Shown: positions 24,188-36,728 of the stretch, piece by piece | Numbering within the stretch: the first letter of the stretch is position 1 | Layout of the letters: every line of letters begins with the position of its first letter | Source of the DNA: Botryosphaeria dothidea | Taxonomy: Eukaryota; Ascomycota; Dothideomycetes; Botryosphaeriales; Botryosphaeriaceae | DNA length: 64,000 bases | Direction of reading: 5' to 3' | NCBI GenBank assembly: GCA_011503125.2 | Contig: WWBZ02000016.1 | Coordinates: forward strand, 4,340,001-4,404,000 | Translations under genes and position numbers: made by a program | The notes under the pieces: generated by a model | Databases searched by the model: none | Told to the model about the DNA's origin: nothing | The model's input: only the letters and a program-made list of their open reading frames with translations

Positions 24188-25133
24188 TCACGCGCTTAAG
24201 ATCCTCTTGATCTTCTGCTGTGTCTCTGGGCTCACCCCAGCCTGCTTGAGGTACTCCTCAACGCCGCCATACTTCTCATCTAAGAACCTCTTGGTTTCCT
24301 CCACTAACGAGGACTCACAATCCGCCCACTCAGGTCCTAACCCGATTCTTGCAATTTCCCTCACGCGCTCTTCCCTTTCGGGCTCCAACTCGGCTTGCGT
24401 GGCCAAGTAATCCCGCTGCACATCCTCCATTCCCACACCCAGCAGAAACAGCGTCAGCATCGTCACCAGCCCCGTTCGATCTTTGCCCTGCGTACAGTGC
24501 CACAATACGGGATAGCTCTCCTCCCGCGCCAGCACGTCGTTGAAAACGGTTGCAATCTCAGCGGTGCACACGGCAAGGCTATCAAGCATCAGGCCGACCA
24601 CGCCGCGGGGACTCATGACGTCGCGCCCGATGATCTGGGCGGCCTCGACGCGGTACCCCGAGACGTAGAGTGCGAGCACCTGCAGGTAGGAGGACCAGGA
24701 CAGCTGGGACAGCATGGAGCGGATGTAGGCGCCGCCGTTGAAGTTGACCTCGCGGTAGTTGATGCCCGCAATCTTGGGCAGATCGGCGGCGGTGGTGGAG
24801 GCGGAGGTGCTGCGCGGAGAGGGGACGGTCGAGGGCGGCGCGGAGGCTTGAGCGCGGCGAGCGGCTAGCTTTTTGGCTTGCTCGAGGTGCTCGGTGGGGC
24901 TCCGCAAGTCGACGATGGTGGTGACGGTTTTGGCTAGGAAGGATTGGTCCGCGGGCGTGGCTTCGTCTGGGCAGGGCTGTCAGTTGACGCTTTGCGCGAA
25001 GAGGCGAGAGACGCCTACCTGGCCGAGCGCTGCGGAAGAGCATTCGGGGCTTGAGTTTGGACGGCTGCGACAAGAGAGACGAGACATCGCGAAAGTTGAG
25101 GAGTTTCTCGAACTGATGCTGTTGGGTGGCCAT
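24188..25133 (-). CDS. Tyrosine/serine protein phosphatase (Y_phosphatase3 type)
   Basis: Cysteine-dependent phosphatase of the type found in fungi and bacteria, acting on phosphotyrosine or phosphoinositide-like substrates. Exon 1 is 25133-25019 and exon 2 24966-24188; the 52-nt intron has a CAG|GTAGGC donor and GCCCAG acceptor, phase 1, giving 297 residues. The N-terminus NFRDV (residues 13-17) and FRSARP fit the family opening. IVDLRSPTEH follows the junction and supports the splice. The catalytic P-loop HCTQGKDRTG has Cys196 and Arg202 in the CX5R arrangement. An Ala/Ser/Pro-rich insertion at about residues 75-100 replaces a loop. It is divergent from EIS1, with 755 bp between the start codons. 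Confidence 0.92.
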
Positions 25134-25888
25134 GACACAGACGCTGGCAACAGCAATATCAAGAAACTACTTGACTCCAGAGCACAGACGCTATCTCCCA
25201 GTGGCTGGTTTCCCAAGCGGGATAGATGTGTCAAGATGTTGGATGTGTATACAGGACACCTCAGGCGAGCCAGAATGCTAGTGGGTCGACTCTGGAGGCT
25301 GTCTGCGGCCGACGGCAGAGGCAGTGTCAGCTCAAGCTCCGTGGTCTGGGGAACACGCGGCTGATGTTCAGCAAGTCGGCGGGATGACAAGCGAGGCTTG
25401 AAGTGTGGCGGTCTAGATTGGCAGCGCGAAACTGGCGGCGCGTTCCCTGCCATGCTTGTGTCGATCGGACCCACGAGCAACCCGCCCTTTGCTGCGCTCC
25501 TGGTGGCACCGGCTGCAACACCTCGTCCAGGGACGCTCCGCCCGCGCAGATCGTCATCGGTGTAACAACAACACACCTGCGCCGGGCAGGCGACGGACTG
25601 ACTTGGCAGATGGACCAGCGCGAAAGCTACAGGCACCGTCGCGCCGCCCAGCCCTTTGCGGCTTAGCCGGCAAGGGTCCGGTCCTGTGATGTCATGCCGT
25701 ATATACCACCTGCGCCCCGAACTCCAGGCACTGCTCTTCGCTCATCCTTGCGACATATCCAATCCCTTTCTCACACCTCGCCAATCTTCTGTTTGCACCG
25801 CATGTCTCGCCGCAGGATTCCATTCTTGAAATCATAATATCCATATCTGATACTCAACGACCCCTCATTCTCTCTTTGGCCCTCAGCC
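25134..25888. promoter_or_regulatory. Divergent promoter region (phosphatase / EIS1)
   Basis: 755 bp between two start codons in opposite directions. A TATA-like stretch (GCCGTATATACC) lies near 25697-25708, about 185 bp upstream of the EIS1 start. Open frames in this GC-rich segment have no splice partners or motifs. Confidence 0.45.
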
Positions 25889-28819
25889 ATGGCTGCTGCC
25901 GCCGCTCAAGTCGAGCGGCCTCATGTAAACGGCCAAGAGACGCTGCCCTTGTCCCCGCACCCTCCCAGCTCTGTTGCGCCGGGCGACTTCGCATGCCCGG
26001 ATCCGGCTGCTCACGGCAGAGACAAAAAACTTCAAGAACAAGCCTCGACCGCTGCGCTGTACGTCACTAACCCCGAGCGCGCAACCAATTTCCGCCGGAG
26101 TGAACCACTTGGTTCAGATGGAAAGTTGTCCTCGGCGAGTATGAGCTTCCCAAGACACAATGATTCGTGAAAATCACCGTGCTGATTAAACACCAACAGG
26201 CGCCGCAACATCTCTCAAATATGCAAGAGCGCAGGATCTCCCCAGCTTCCCGGTGGTCGGAATCGATACTGCAAATTCCGCAGGATCCGCAGCGCTCCTG
26301 GCCGCCGGCAACAAGACCAAGATCGAATGGTGGAAGCCTGACGGCACTTCGGACAATGCCGCCAAAGCCGCTTTACTGGCAAAGGACTACAAGATGGTTC
26401 CTTTGTGGCAGCCCGAACTAAGCGCAGCTGGCTCCAAGGCTGCTCTCCTCGCCCACAAGGACGGCGCGAAACTCAATCTGTGGTTCCCCGAGGCAAGCAC
26501 GGATGGCAACTCGGCTGCTGGAATTGCCATGCGCAACAAGACACTAAGCCCGCGGGTCGACTACGGCTACACCGACGTGGGAAAGAAGAATGCACTCACG
26601 GCCGCGACAGGGGCTGTGGCCGCCAGGAATAGGAAAAGAGCAGACTCATCGCCTGCGCCGCTTCCAAACTATCCCGACGCCGCCAACTCGGCCCATAACT
26701 CCCTAAATGCAGCCACTGTCGCACATAGACCATCGACCAAAAAGCCTAACGACGCTAACCGAATGCATTCGCAAGCCATGGAGTCCGCCCGGATTACCCA
26801 CGTTGGCTCCAATGTCCCGAAGGAGATGTTCGGTGCGGCCCCGCCGGTTTCGATCGAGGTTGAAGAGCAGCGACGAAATGCCGCACTTCGGGCTTCCGCA
26901 ATATCCATGGCCAAGAAAATGTATGATACGCAGCAGAGTGCAATCAACGAGGCTGCTGGAATTTCCAACATTGGTGAGACGGCGGCTCGTGGGGCTAGCG
27001 CGAGGCCAATTTCTACAGCGAGCACCACCACATCCACTGCAGATCTCAAAACACAAGCGTTCCAATACATGAAAGTGCAAGAGCAGGCCCAGAAACTTGC
27101 CGCGGAACGACTATCAAAACTCGAACCGGATGGCCCAACCGCATTCCGGAATTACTACGGTTACAGCAGCACGCCCCAGCGCTCTAGGCTCTCGGTACGT
27201 CGTGGCAGGGGTCGCGCATCTAGCGAGGGGGAAATGGTCGATTCGGACGATGAACAACAATCACGCCGAATCCGAGATCAAATGTCGGTCTTTAATACGA
27301 AGCTCGCCCAAGTCGATGCAAAGAAACGGCAAAAGGATCGGGAAAGCCTTCTCGCCGCCGCCGAACGCAAAGTCCATGCCCAGATGCATACCATGGACGA
27401 GAGAGTTTTCATGGAAACAGGGAAAGTCCCACCGGCGATGATGGAGGAGTGGGAAGCCAAGGCACGCGTCAAAGCTGCTGAACAAAGCGAGAAACGTCTG
27501 GAGAATCACGGAAAAGTACATGTTGGAGGTGGCAAATTTCTCGATCAATCTGAGATTGATGCTGTTGCCGCCAGTAGAGTAGCCCCGACATTGAACGAGA
27601 TAAGCGAGGCCGCTGAAGCGCAACGAGCTCGAGACGAGGAAAAACGGCTTGAGGAGGAGGAGAAGAGGCGGCTGGCTGCTGTTGAGAAGGAACGAGAGGT
27701 CGAGCGCAAGGCTGAGGAGAAAAGGATCAAAAGTAAGTCCCACGCAGCCGCCCCTCTAATGCTAAGTATTGACTGTTTGTAGGTGAGTTGAAAGCCGACG
27801 AGAAGGCTCGCAAATCCAAGGAGAAGGCCGCTGCTAAGGCAGAGAAGGAAGTTGAAAAGGCGCGCCGTGACGAGGAAAAGCGGATAAAGCAGGAGCAGAA
27901 ACGCAAGTCGAAGCTTGAAGATGAAGAGCACGACGACCACCACGACGCGCCCATGACCGTTCTCGAGCCTCGACCTGCAACTTCCAGCACACAAAGGGAC
28001 GAAACACCTATTCCATTGACTCAAGTACCTAGCTACCATGCTGAAGTTGAGGCAATTGGCAACGTTGATTCATCGGACGAGAGCAATGATCCTGAAGCCA
28101 CCATCGACCGCGCGGATGAGTCCAACCAAACCCGACGCGTGGTGACCGCCCCAGCGGTGACCTCGATCAACACCACTAACGTCGCCGGCGATCGATTTTC
28201 CGGCCAGCCCTCCGTAACCGACCACCACAAATCTGCCAAGGAAATATCGTTCTCTGCGCCTACCTCGCCTGTTGACACCTCAACCTCCTCCAAAGATGGT
28301 AGTGGTAGCCGCGGCCTGAAGTCATTCTTCACCCGTCTGAAGCGCCGTTCTCATATCGGCCGCTCTAAAGAGGGCCGCGACAACGATGAAACCAGCCCCC
28401 GCTCCAGCCGCAGTAGTTTTATTGGTGGTGCGGCGTTACGATCCCAGACGTCCCTGGCTTCACCACGCGAGCAGCAGGAGCAGTGCCTCTCGACAAGCTT
28501 GCCAGCCACTGGTGATGCGGCGCCCGTGATCACAGGCGCGGGACGTCGCTCTTCGCCCAGCATCAGCAGTTTGGAGAGCGGAGAAGTTGCGCGTACCACG
28601 AGCAGAGGTGGGTTCGCCAGTAGCTGGAGCAGTAGGGGTCGACAGCGCAGCGCCGCAACGGGAGTCAGCAGTGTCTCCAACGGGGATGATGCGGACGATG
28701 AGTTTGTGGATGCGCCGGACGGCGACGCGTTGCAGCCGCCGCCAACAGTGAGTAGTGTGATTGCGAAGAGAAGTACGGAGTCTCCGCAGAGGGATAGCCG
28801 ATTCATGGAGAGATTCTAA
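25889..28819 (+). CDS. EIS1: Eisosome protein 1
   Basis: Component of eisosomes, the plasma-membrane furrow complexes under MCC domains (known for yeast Eis1). Exons are 25889-26138, 26200-27732 and 27783-28819, with introns of 61 and 50 nt, both phase 1, giving 939 residues. After intron 1 the Eis1 hallmark appears: ATSLKYARAQDLPSFPVVG, then SAGSAALLAAGNKTKIEWWK and repeated xxxAALLA(K/H)xx blocks, followed by ASxAAxxA repeats. Charged helical/coiled-coil segments (KRLEEEEKRRLAAVEKERE, then ADEKARKSKEKAAAKAEKE) flank intron 2, which confirms that splice. The C-terminus is Ser-rich with basic clusters (SFFTRLKRRSHIGRSKEG). No membrane segments, as expected for a peripheral protein. Confidence 0.92.
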
Positions 28820-30284
28820 GTCTGATGGGCCGAGTTTCCTTTCAATCCTCTCATATATCAACCACCCCCGCTATGTTATTTCCCCTATACGATCCTACAC
28901 TCTGCTGGCCTACACTGGATACATCAATGGTTGGCAGAACTCGTTTTTTTTTTTTTGGCTTGCCTTGTTTTCTGCTTTTCAATCTGTATTTCTATGACGG
29001 AAAGTTGATTCCCCCTTTGAGCACCTATTGAGCACGTTTACTTTTTTTCAACCCCAAGAGTTACATTCCAAGCCTTCGTTGATATCCCTGTTTCAGTACA
29101 CCAGGTTGTTTCCACAAAATTTTTTTTTTGCTATTTCTGGTTTCAGCAGCTACCACAAAAGTACATAGCGGCACGATGTCGCATTACGAACGCATCCCGT
29201 ATACATATACATTATCTAACGACCAGTGAAAACGAGTACCAAATTTCCACGCGCCAAATTCTACATGCGAGGACTTGACCACCAACGTACAAATCATGAA
29301 AGCGATTCTCCCTATGCTGTCCTATGTTGGCCTGAAACACATTTCTCTGCAAGTCCAATTCATCACTCATACGTACTTGAAATCGCTGTCTTAATGCAAG
29401 TATGATTGATTTGTGGAGACCTCTGCAACCGGTCGAACGCCTCAACCTCCCCGGAGTTTGTTCAATTCTTTTGTCCCCTTGTTAATTTCTTAGGGTTTGG
29501 GCTGCTATCTTTTCGCACACCAGGCGTAGATGTGTCCTTGACCGTTTGCCACATATCGATTTCCCGAGGGAAAATGTAGCTGCACAGACAACCTTATGTT
29601 GGGTATGCCAAGAGAGTAGACACCTCTACCCAAACCAGCGATGTGCAGTACGGAAGCGCAGACCAAGCGAGTAATTTTGTTTCCAGCGAGCCCCGAGTCA
29701 ATGGAAATAATAAGCATTAACCATTTGCACGCCATATATGCGAGCACACGGCTGACCATCCCGTCACTGGCCCCTCATAGTCTCCGGGCACGTCACCGTC
29801 GTTCTCCTTGCTTCATCCCCCCTCTCTTTGAGTACCACCACGATGAACCCCTTGCCCCTTCTAATCCCGCACCGACACGAGAAAGGATGAAAATGCGGAG
29901 GCTCCTTCAAGAAACGTTGATGTGTCGCTAGTTGTAAGAAGCATCATCTTACGTGGTAACATTGGTGCGGGAGGTGGGCTAGGTGATTGTAGGTTGGTTT
30001 GGCGCAAGAATAGAAAAAGTGAGCGTTTCTACGTGAAACGCCCGGGCCTGGAGCGTGTTTGGGTTCCCCGCTTCCGGAGCGTCTCCTCTTCTTATACTTT
30101 GCGTTTCTCTTATTGAATCCTTTCGGACGGATGCTTCGTTTAGGAGAGGAGAGGGAGAGGAGAGGAGAGGAGAGAGAGAGAAGAGAGAGATGGCGGGATA
30201 AGCCTGGATACTGCAGCCCTGGGTCTTGCTGGCAGGCGCTGAAACCCTTTGACACTGTGGAAGTAAGTCTCCTCTCGGCCCCGC
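28820..30284. other. Convergent intergenic region with GA-rich tract
   Basis: 1.46 kb between the EIS1 stop (plus) and the KIN28 stop (minus). It contains poly-T runs (28947-28958, near 29043 and 29119) and a purine-rich GGAGA/GA repeat at about 30139-30190. No gene, tRNA or other RNA that I can support. Confidence 0.45.
30139..30190 (+). repeat. GGAGA/GA purine-rich simple repeat
   Basis: Imperfect tandem GGAGA units passing into GA repeats. It lies just downstream of the KIN28 coding end and is therefore likely in its 3' untranslated region, as CT-rich RNA. Confidence 0.85.
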
Positions 30285-31611
30285 TCACCGGAGCGACGAG
30301 AAGTCCAACTTTCTGGCAACCTTGTCTCCACGACCTTCTTCTCCGGGCAGCTCGCCACCGCGCCTCTTCAAGTCCTCACCCATCTGCTTCTCCAGCTCTG
30401 CCTTCGCCTTGACCTTGTTCGGGTTCGGAAGGTCCTGCTTGGGCGTGGGTTTGGGGTCCGCTGTCCACCAGGAATGCTCGAGGACTTGCTTCGCGGTGGC
30501 GCGTTTACGGGGGTCCAGGGCCAGCATGAAGCGGAGCAGCTGGATGCCCTGGGGCCCGACGAGACCGAATTCTGCGTCCCACAAGCTTTGCGGCCAGCCG
30601 CGCTTGACGTCCGCGCTGTCGCCGGGCTTGATGTAGCCCGGCAGCTTGGAGACGCCGGGCCAGTTGTCCTCGGTGGGCGTGCCGAAGACGTTGGCGATGA
30701 GGTCGACCTGCTCGAGATCCGTGTTGCCCGGCATGAAGAAGTCGCGGCGCACGAGCTCGGCGAAGACGACGCCCATGCTCCAGACGTCGACCGCGCCCGA
30801 GTAGAAGCGCGCCTGGTAGAGAAGCTCGGGCGGGCGGTACCAGCGCGTGATGACGTTGTACGTCATCGGGGCGTACAGTTCGGCGAAGGAGCGCGCGAGA
30901 CCGAAATCAGCAAGCTTGACTTCGCCGTCGGCACCGATCAGCAGGTTGTTCAACTTGATGTCGCGGTGCAGCACGAAGTTCGCGTGGCACCACCACAGCC
31001 CGCGACACGCCATGCCCATCCATGCCTTGACGTCTGCCGCCGCGTATGATATTGTGTCTCGGGCCTTCATCATCTGCTCCAAGTCCCCCAGCGGCAGAAA
31101 TTCGAGGACGAGGTTGAGGTTCTGCGCCTTTGAGCTGTAGACGGCGTGCATCTTGATGACGTTGGGGTGGTCGAGCTCCTGCAGGTGTTTGATCTCGCGA
31201 ATGGCGTCCATGGCGATTCCATCCTTGAATTCAGCATTGACCTTGATCTTCTTGATGGCAACGAATTCGCCGGGCTCTGCCACGACCTCGCCCTTATATA
31301 CGATGGCATAGGTACCCTCACCGAGCTTCGTGGCTGGCCAGGGCGGAGTAGGTCAGCAGCGACATCCACACCAGGAGGGGGAAGCCGGTTTGATACGCAC
31401 TTTTCTTGTACCTGTTCTTGATCTCCTCATTCAGCGCCTCTGACAGATCTCTCGGGGCGCCTGATGTAGCGGCATCTGCTGAATTGGGGGCGCCGGGCGG
31501 AAATTTGGCTTTGTTGGCATTGTGTTGGAGAACGGTCAGCGCTTTGGCTTTGGCGGCGGTTATATTAGCGTTGGTAGAAGCCGCATACGGCTCTGCGGGA
31601 GAGACTGCCAT
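30285..31611 (-). CDS. KIN28: TFIIH-associated cyclin-dependent kinase (CDK7/Kin28)
   Basis: Nuclear Ser/Thr kinase that phosphorylates the RNA polymerase II C-terminal domain as part of TFIIH/TFIIK. Exon 1 is 31611-31401 and exon 2 31333-30285; the 67-nt intron has a GTGCGT donor, TGCTGACC branch and GGCCAG acceptor, phase 1, giving 419 residues. The junction restores the glycine loop KLGEGTYAIVYKG (73-85). Catalytic residues visible: Lys98 (VAIKK), HRD Asp195 (VLHRDIKLNN), DFG Asp213, and activation-loop Thr228 before YNVITRWYRPPELL, which is the CDK7 signature. The first 70 residues are an extension with no recognised domain, and the C-terminus is charged. It is divergent from the mS41 gene. 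Confidence 0.92.
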
Positions 31612-32147
31612 GCTGAAATGCTTCCGAGGCTTATTAGAGTGGCTGGGCGAGCTTCGTGGGTGGTTGAGGATTTCAGAAGGAGGGACGTGAAAGGAAGAAG
31701 AGCTCCGCGGTGGAGCTCAGGTGCAAGCGGCGTGAAGCGAGCGGCTGCCTTGCGAGGCGGGTACGCATGAAATAGAGAGAGTTGGCTGCTTTGCGGTGAC
31801 GGCAAGCGTCAGAGCGGCTGTAGGAGTCACCAACGCCGAGGTGCTGGGCGAGTCTTGAGGGCGGTAAGAACTGTGGCGGGCGGAGAGGGAGGGTGCGTTG
31901 ACGTTGCGGCTCACTGCAATGCTTCGGCGTCACGACGCGGCGCTCCTCCGACGAAAAGTTCCCGCGGCAAGCAGCGTCTGACCTCCAGCTTCACCTCCGC
32001 CCGACGACTACACGCCGGGGCCACCAATTGCGCGCATAAGAGCCCAACGGCTTGAACAAAATCTTCAGGGAAGCTCGGGGCAACACCAATGGACAGAGCC
32101 GCCCGGCTAACTCTGTATTCAGGTCACCGACTCTACACACCACCACC
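31612..32147. promoter_or_regulatory. Divergent promoter region (KIN28 / mS41)
   Basis: 536 bp between two start codons in opposite directions; it must serve both genes. It contains GC-rich stretches and no clear motif. The sequence CTCTGTATTCAGGTCACC just before the mS41 start could be a leader intron acceptor, but no donor is certain. Confidence 0.4.
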
Positions 32148-32852
32148 ATGATCGTCCGGCCAAACCCCCAGCTCTCTCAGCTCCTTCGAGCAAGCGCACC
32201 GTCCACGTCGATATCCTACCAATGCCTTCGCCATCTGCATAACCGCATTCCCCAGCGGCCCGTCCCTCAGCCCACACCCTTCGTCCCGGATGTCAGCACC
32301 TTCCTGACCGTCATCGGCCGCAAACTTTCGCAACACGCCGCCAAGATACCCTCATGGGAGGCTCTGTTCAGCCTGACGTCGGACCAGCTGCGTGATCTTG
32401 GCGTTGAGCCGGCGCGCTCGCGCCGCTACCTGCTGCACTGGCGCGAGAAGTTCCGTAACGGCGAGTACGGCGTCGGCGGCGATGCCCGGCACGTCAAGGA
32501 CGGCGTTGCCGTGGTCCGCATCGCCGAGGTCCCGTCTAAGAGTGCTTCGAGTGAGGCCCAGCTCGCCACCGCCACCGCCTCCCCGGGTACGAAGAAGATT
32601 GTCGTCAATGTGCCGCAGGACGCCGAGGTTTCCGAGCAAGTGCTGAGGTCTGCGAAGCCCTTGCGAGGCCTGAAGGTGAAGGGAGCTCACACGATCGCCG
32701 GGCCGTTCGTTGAAACTGTTTCGGATAAGGTCGCGAGAATAGTGGTTAAGGAAGGCCTCTGGGAGGAGAGAAGAGGCCACAAGGTTGATGGCGGTGAGAG
32801 GAGGAAGGCAGAGGTTAGGGCGAAGAGGCGAGCTGCTGAGAACAAGAAATAA
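32148..32852 (+). CDS. Mitochondrial small ribosomal subunit protein mS41 (Fyv4-type IGR motif)
   Basis: Predicted mitoribosomal small-subunit protein; the yeast homologue is Fyv4/mS41. Single exon of 234 residues starting at the ATG in CACCACCATGA. The IGR domain is clear: TFLTVIGRKLSQHAAKIPSW (IGR at residues 56-58), then DQLRDLGVEPARSRRYLLHW and a Arg/Lys-rich ending. The first 45 residues are basic and lack acidic residues, which fits a mitochondrial targeting peptide. The second half (GLKVKGAHTIAGPFVETVSD, then a very basic tail) is the usual fungal extension. An in-frame ATT-start extension upstream is not used here. Confidence 0.88.
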   Translation: MIVRPNPQLSQLLRASAPSTSISYQCLRHLHNRIPQRPVPQPTPFVPDVSTFLTVIGRKLSQHAAKIPSWEALFSLTSDQLRDLGVEPARSRRYLLHWREKFRNGEYGVGGDARHVKDGVAVVRIAEVPSKSASSEAQLATATASPGTKKIVVNVPQDAEVSEQVLRSAKPLRGLKVKGAHTIAGPFVETVSDKVARIVVKEGLWEERRGHKVDGGERRKAEVRAKRRAAENKK

Positions 32853-33175
32853 CAAAGCTGCCTGGCGTTGAAGCCGAGGTGGGGGTTGAGGGGAAGTTCG
32901 TAGGTGTGTATTCTGCACTTGTATATCATATGGCTCAGACTTGCCAGGATAATCCAAAAATCCAATTTCATTCGCACCTAAGGACTGTGTGGATTTTACT
33001 TGTGATAGGGAAAGACGCTATTGAGGGCACGTTGTTCAGACATCGGTGTCACGGCAGATTCGCGCCTGCTTCTTCCATGCCTACTTCTTCCGTGCCTGCT
33101 TTCTCCGCGCCCACCCAGGGCGTTTTTGACGCAGCACCAACACTTCTACCATCATCTCTTCCTCTACCTTGAGCG
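32853..33175. promoter_or_regulatory. Tandem intergenic region before PCH2
   Basis: 323 bp between the mS41 stop and the PCH2 start, both on the plus strand. No motif that I can name. Confidence 0.4.
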
Positions 33176-34700
33176 ATGGTGGTCACCACATGTAAAGGCG
33201 TGCTTCACGTGGAAGTGCGCCTTAGCCAAATGCCATTTGTTCGAACAGATGATGTAAGTCATCAGTCTTCCTCCGCTTTCAGCTCACTCTGACAACACTG
33301 AAATGTGCTCAGATCCGGGTTGAGGTCTCGCAATGGATGCAGCAGAAATTCGAATATTTGAATCTGGGCGAGCGTATCACAGCGCTTGGTATAGATGCCC
33401 TGAAAGAAAGCGAGCCCATGGCATACAGACTGATTTTGGCGGTAGGAGACCTCGAATGCAAGGAAAGCGTTGAATACATAAAGATCGACGGCTACTCTGG
33501 CCCGGAAGAAGACCAATCCTGTTTCACGATCAAGGGAATCACTCTGGACATCCAGGTTTATCGCCTCCATACTGACGACGCCGCCGCCGCCGCAGTGACA
33601 TTGGCCGGCGACGATGGGGATGATGATGTGCTGCAACAGCTCCGTCTAGTGTCGTTGCCAAACACCAGCTTGGATGGTTTGTGGGAGTCACTTGTCTATG
33701 CGGGAAACATGCATACCGACCTTCTACGACTTGCAACTCGTATGGTAACAATGACCCGAAGCCATAGCTTCGATAAGGCCTTGATCAACTGGAACGGGTT
33801 GTTCTTGCTTCACGGCCCTCCTGGAAGCGGAAAAACGACTCTCTGGTAGGTATTCGCAGTACAAATTTAGAGGTAGTCACTAACGATTGAAGTCGGGGTA
33901 TTGCGCAAAAGTTGAAGATCAGACTCGGGCGCACCTATACAAACGGAAAGCTGATAGAGCTCCATACTGATGCTCTCTTCAGCAAATTCTTTGGAGAAAG
34001 CGGGAAGATTGTGGGGAGGATATTTGACAGGATCGAACAAGTTGCCAGTTCCGACGACGAGACGCTCTTGTGTATCATCATCGACGAGATTGAGACCCTG
34101 GTCGGCCCCCGGGAGAATTCAGCATTTGGTGGTGAGGTGGCCGACGCGATGAGAGTCACAAACGGAATCCTGACCGCGCTGGATCGGCTAAGGCACCGTC
34201 CCAACGTCATGGTGCTATGCACAAGCAACATGGTCGATGCCATTGACTCGGCGTTTCTGGATCGAGCGGATATGATCCAGCTTGTACCAAACCCTGGCCC
34301 CGATGCTGTCTACAGCATTCTGCAGTCGTCCCTTAACGAGTTCATAAAGCACAAAGTTCTCATATCTACGACTGTCTGCGCGCCTCGAACGCCACCTTCC
34401 ACCGACAGCAGTGTTAACGCGTCGAATAGCGCCATGGATGATGCTAGTGCTGTGATGCAAGACCCAACCCTGTTTCCCTCTCTTGAGGTCCTAGAGTTGA
34501 TGGCGGCGGAGGACAGCATAGCTCGGAAACTGTGGTACTTCGCCAAGCAGTGCTTTGGGATGTCCGGCAGAAACCTCCGTCGATTGCCTTCGAAGGCAGT
34601 GGGTCTCTTTACCTATTCAGAGCAGCCCACGGTGGGAGAAGTTCTGGACGCGCTTCAGATGACGGTTGATAGGGAGAGATCTATGACGACTGGCTTGTGA
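33176..34700 (+). CDS. PCH2: Pachytene checkpoint AAA+ ATPase Pch2/TRIP13
   Basis: Hexameric AAA+ remodeller that acts on HORMA-domain proteins (Hop1, Mad2) in the meiotic and spindle checkpoints. Exons are 33176-33253, 33313-33845 and 33893-34700, with introns of 59 and 47 nt (phases 0 and 2; the second has a CACTAACG branch), giving 472 residues. Walker A is GPPGSGKT (194-201, Lys200). After the splice comes the family signature LCRGIAQKLKIRLG. Walker B is CIIIDEIETL (Asp268, Glu269). The pore-loop region KFFGESGKIV is present, and the sensor-1 area reads MVLCTSN. The N-terminal domain (EVSQWMQQKFEY and onward) fits the Pch2 substrate-recruiting domain. The short first exon (26 codons) was chosen because its GAT|GTAAGT donor is perfect and keeps the frame. 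Confidence 0.9.
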
Positions 34701-36728
34701 GAAGCGGATGGCTGAGACGAGGGAGCATTGAGGACTGTGCCTGGCTGGGTGAAAGGGGCTGTAAGCGGTTGCTGTTGGTCCGATTGGCGGCCGAAAGATG
34801 CCGATGTTTGCTGGCGAGCTGGAGACGTGCACAGAAGAGTCATGATCTAGAAGAAAATTTACCGCCGAAAGCGCCTGTTTTTGACGTCGCACAACATGTC
34901 CATCCATGGCTGTGATATATATAACAAAAGGTCCAGACACGGTGGCTGCAGCACGCCTCGCTCAGCGCACGTGTCTGAATCTCGGCGAACCACGGGAGGC
35001 TCATGGCATGAGGAATGCACGGGAACCCAAAGATCTGGAAAAAGTGGCAGGCCGGGTGGAGTATTGGGCAGACAGCGCTTAGTCGATGGGTTCGAGGCGG
35101 GAAGGAGGCCGGGTTGGGCCAGACAGGTTGGGCTGCATTAGCAGCGCGGCGGCGTGCCGGACCGCGTGTGGTGTGGATGCGGACTAAACACCCAGCAAAC
35201 GGCGATTGGTGTGCATGAGCCGCATGATGGGCCGCGCCGAGCCTACAGCGGCGTGCCGTCACGCTGACCGGTTTGCCGGTGCCAGAGAAAGATTTTCCTG
35301 GCTGGCGAGGGCGAGCGTGGTTGGAGAGCTGGGGAAGTCGGGGTCCTGGGGGCGTCGGCGGGCTAGCGTCACTGCGGCCACGTAGCGATGCATGAGAGGG
35401 ACGGGGCGTCGAGTGGCAGCTGCCAGCGGCACGGTGACGGCGTGCGTCGCGTTGGGCCTGCTGCAAGGTCCTCGACGGCGATGACTGTTCTTGCTCAGCG
35501 AGGCAGATAAAAGGCGAGCGGCAAGCGGACAGCAGCGAACGAGGACGCCAGGCGTGACCCTTGTCCGACTATTTGCGCTCCAGCCTTATTCTCGTCTGAA
35601 ACAGCATTGCCCAACCTGCCGTGGTACACGTCCGACGACAAAAAGGCCGGCCTTCGCTGTCGAAACACTGCAGCGACCTCTGCACCCTGCCTCCCCAGCT
35701 CGCACCTCAATGTTCTGCTACACCAACGACCGAAGCTACATCTTCCTGCGCAGACCACGAAGGCCCATCCGCGCGCCCTGAGCTCCCTAGCGACCGTTGA
35801 TCGGCGGCCGCACGCCCATTCTCCAGATTCCCTCCCCGCTGCGGGAGTTGCTCAAGCAACCCGAGCACGTTCTTTCCCCTGCCCCGACTGCGAGCACAGG
35901 GCAGCCCGCCGTCTCGTCGTCATCACCACCCTCACAGCACCGCTCAAGGTATGTGTCGCACCGTGTTATTGTTGCTGTTGTTGAGCAGGCTGCCACTCAC
36001 AAGCCATTTCGGCCCCGGCCACCCTGTTCGTGCCCGAGGCGAGGCCTGCAGCCCAATGCGCATCATCCAACAACGCCTCGCTTTTTGACCGGTTGTGCTG
36101 ACTAGCAGACTGCAGTAGTGCGGCTACTGGAGCCTGATACTCCCGGCAGCCCAGGCTCGAAGACGTCAAGGCTCGCTGCACCAAGAGGCACGCAGGGATC
36201 TGCATTCCTTACTTATCGCTCCTCGCCCGACGCCCGCTTGCGCGCCGTCATTCCTGGCCTCGCTTTCAGGCGAAGAGCGCGCCAGAGATTGCGACGGCCA
36301 CGGCGCCAGCACCACCAACGAGCCGCCTCGGCTGCCTCAGCATCCCGGCTGCGGGAACGAGCGCCCTCGAATCATCTTCAGCCTTACCGACACCTGCGAC
36401 AGCGCGCCCCCTCTCGCGCCTTTTGGGCATCGCATCCCTTGACTTCCTCGACGGCCTGCCGCTCAAGTGCGCGCCGCTCCTCCTCGCCGCTCCTCCTCGC
36501 CGCCAGAGCCTGCCGTCGGCGCTGGTTGCTGTTTACACACACAAACACCATCGCGACCCCGCGCCAGCTGAGCCTTGCTAGCGGCTGGCAGGCAGAGCTA
36601 AAGCGAGCTTAGCCCCCCACCGCCCTCACCGCAACCGCGACTATCCCACGAGCTCGGGGCTCTCTTCACTCGACCCTTCTCTGGTAGAAAGGTTCTGAGT
36701 GAGGCGATCCCTGATCACAGCCGTCTCC
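34701..36728. other. Long intergenic region upstream of the ubiquitin-like-domain gene
   Basis: 2.0 kb between PCH2 and the next plus-strand gene. Much of it is GC-rich and CT-rich on the plus strand (35500-36720), which fits a long 5' leader. Open frames here on both strands are short and motif-free. No gene supported. Confidence 0.45.
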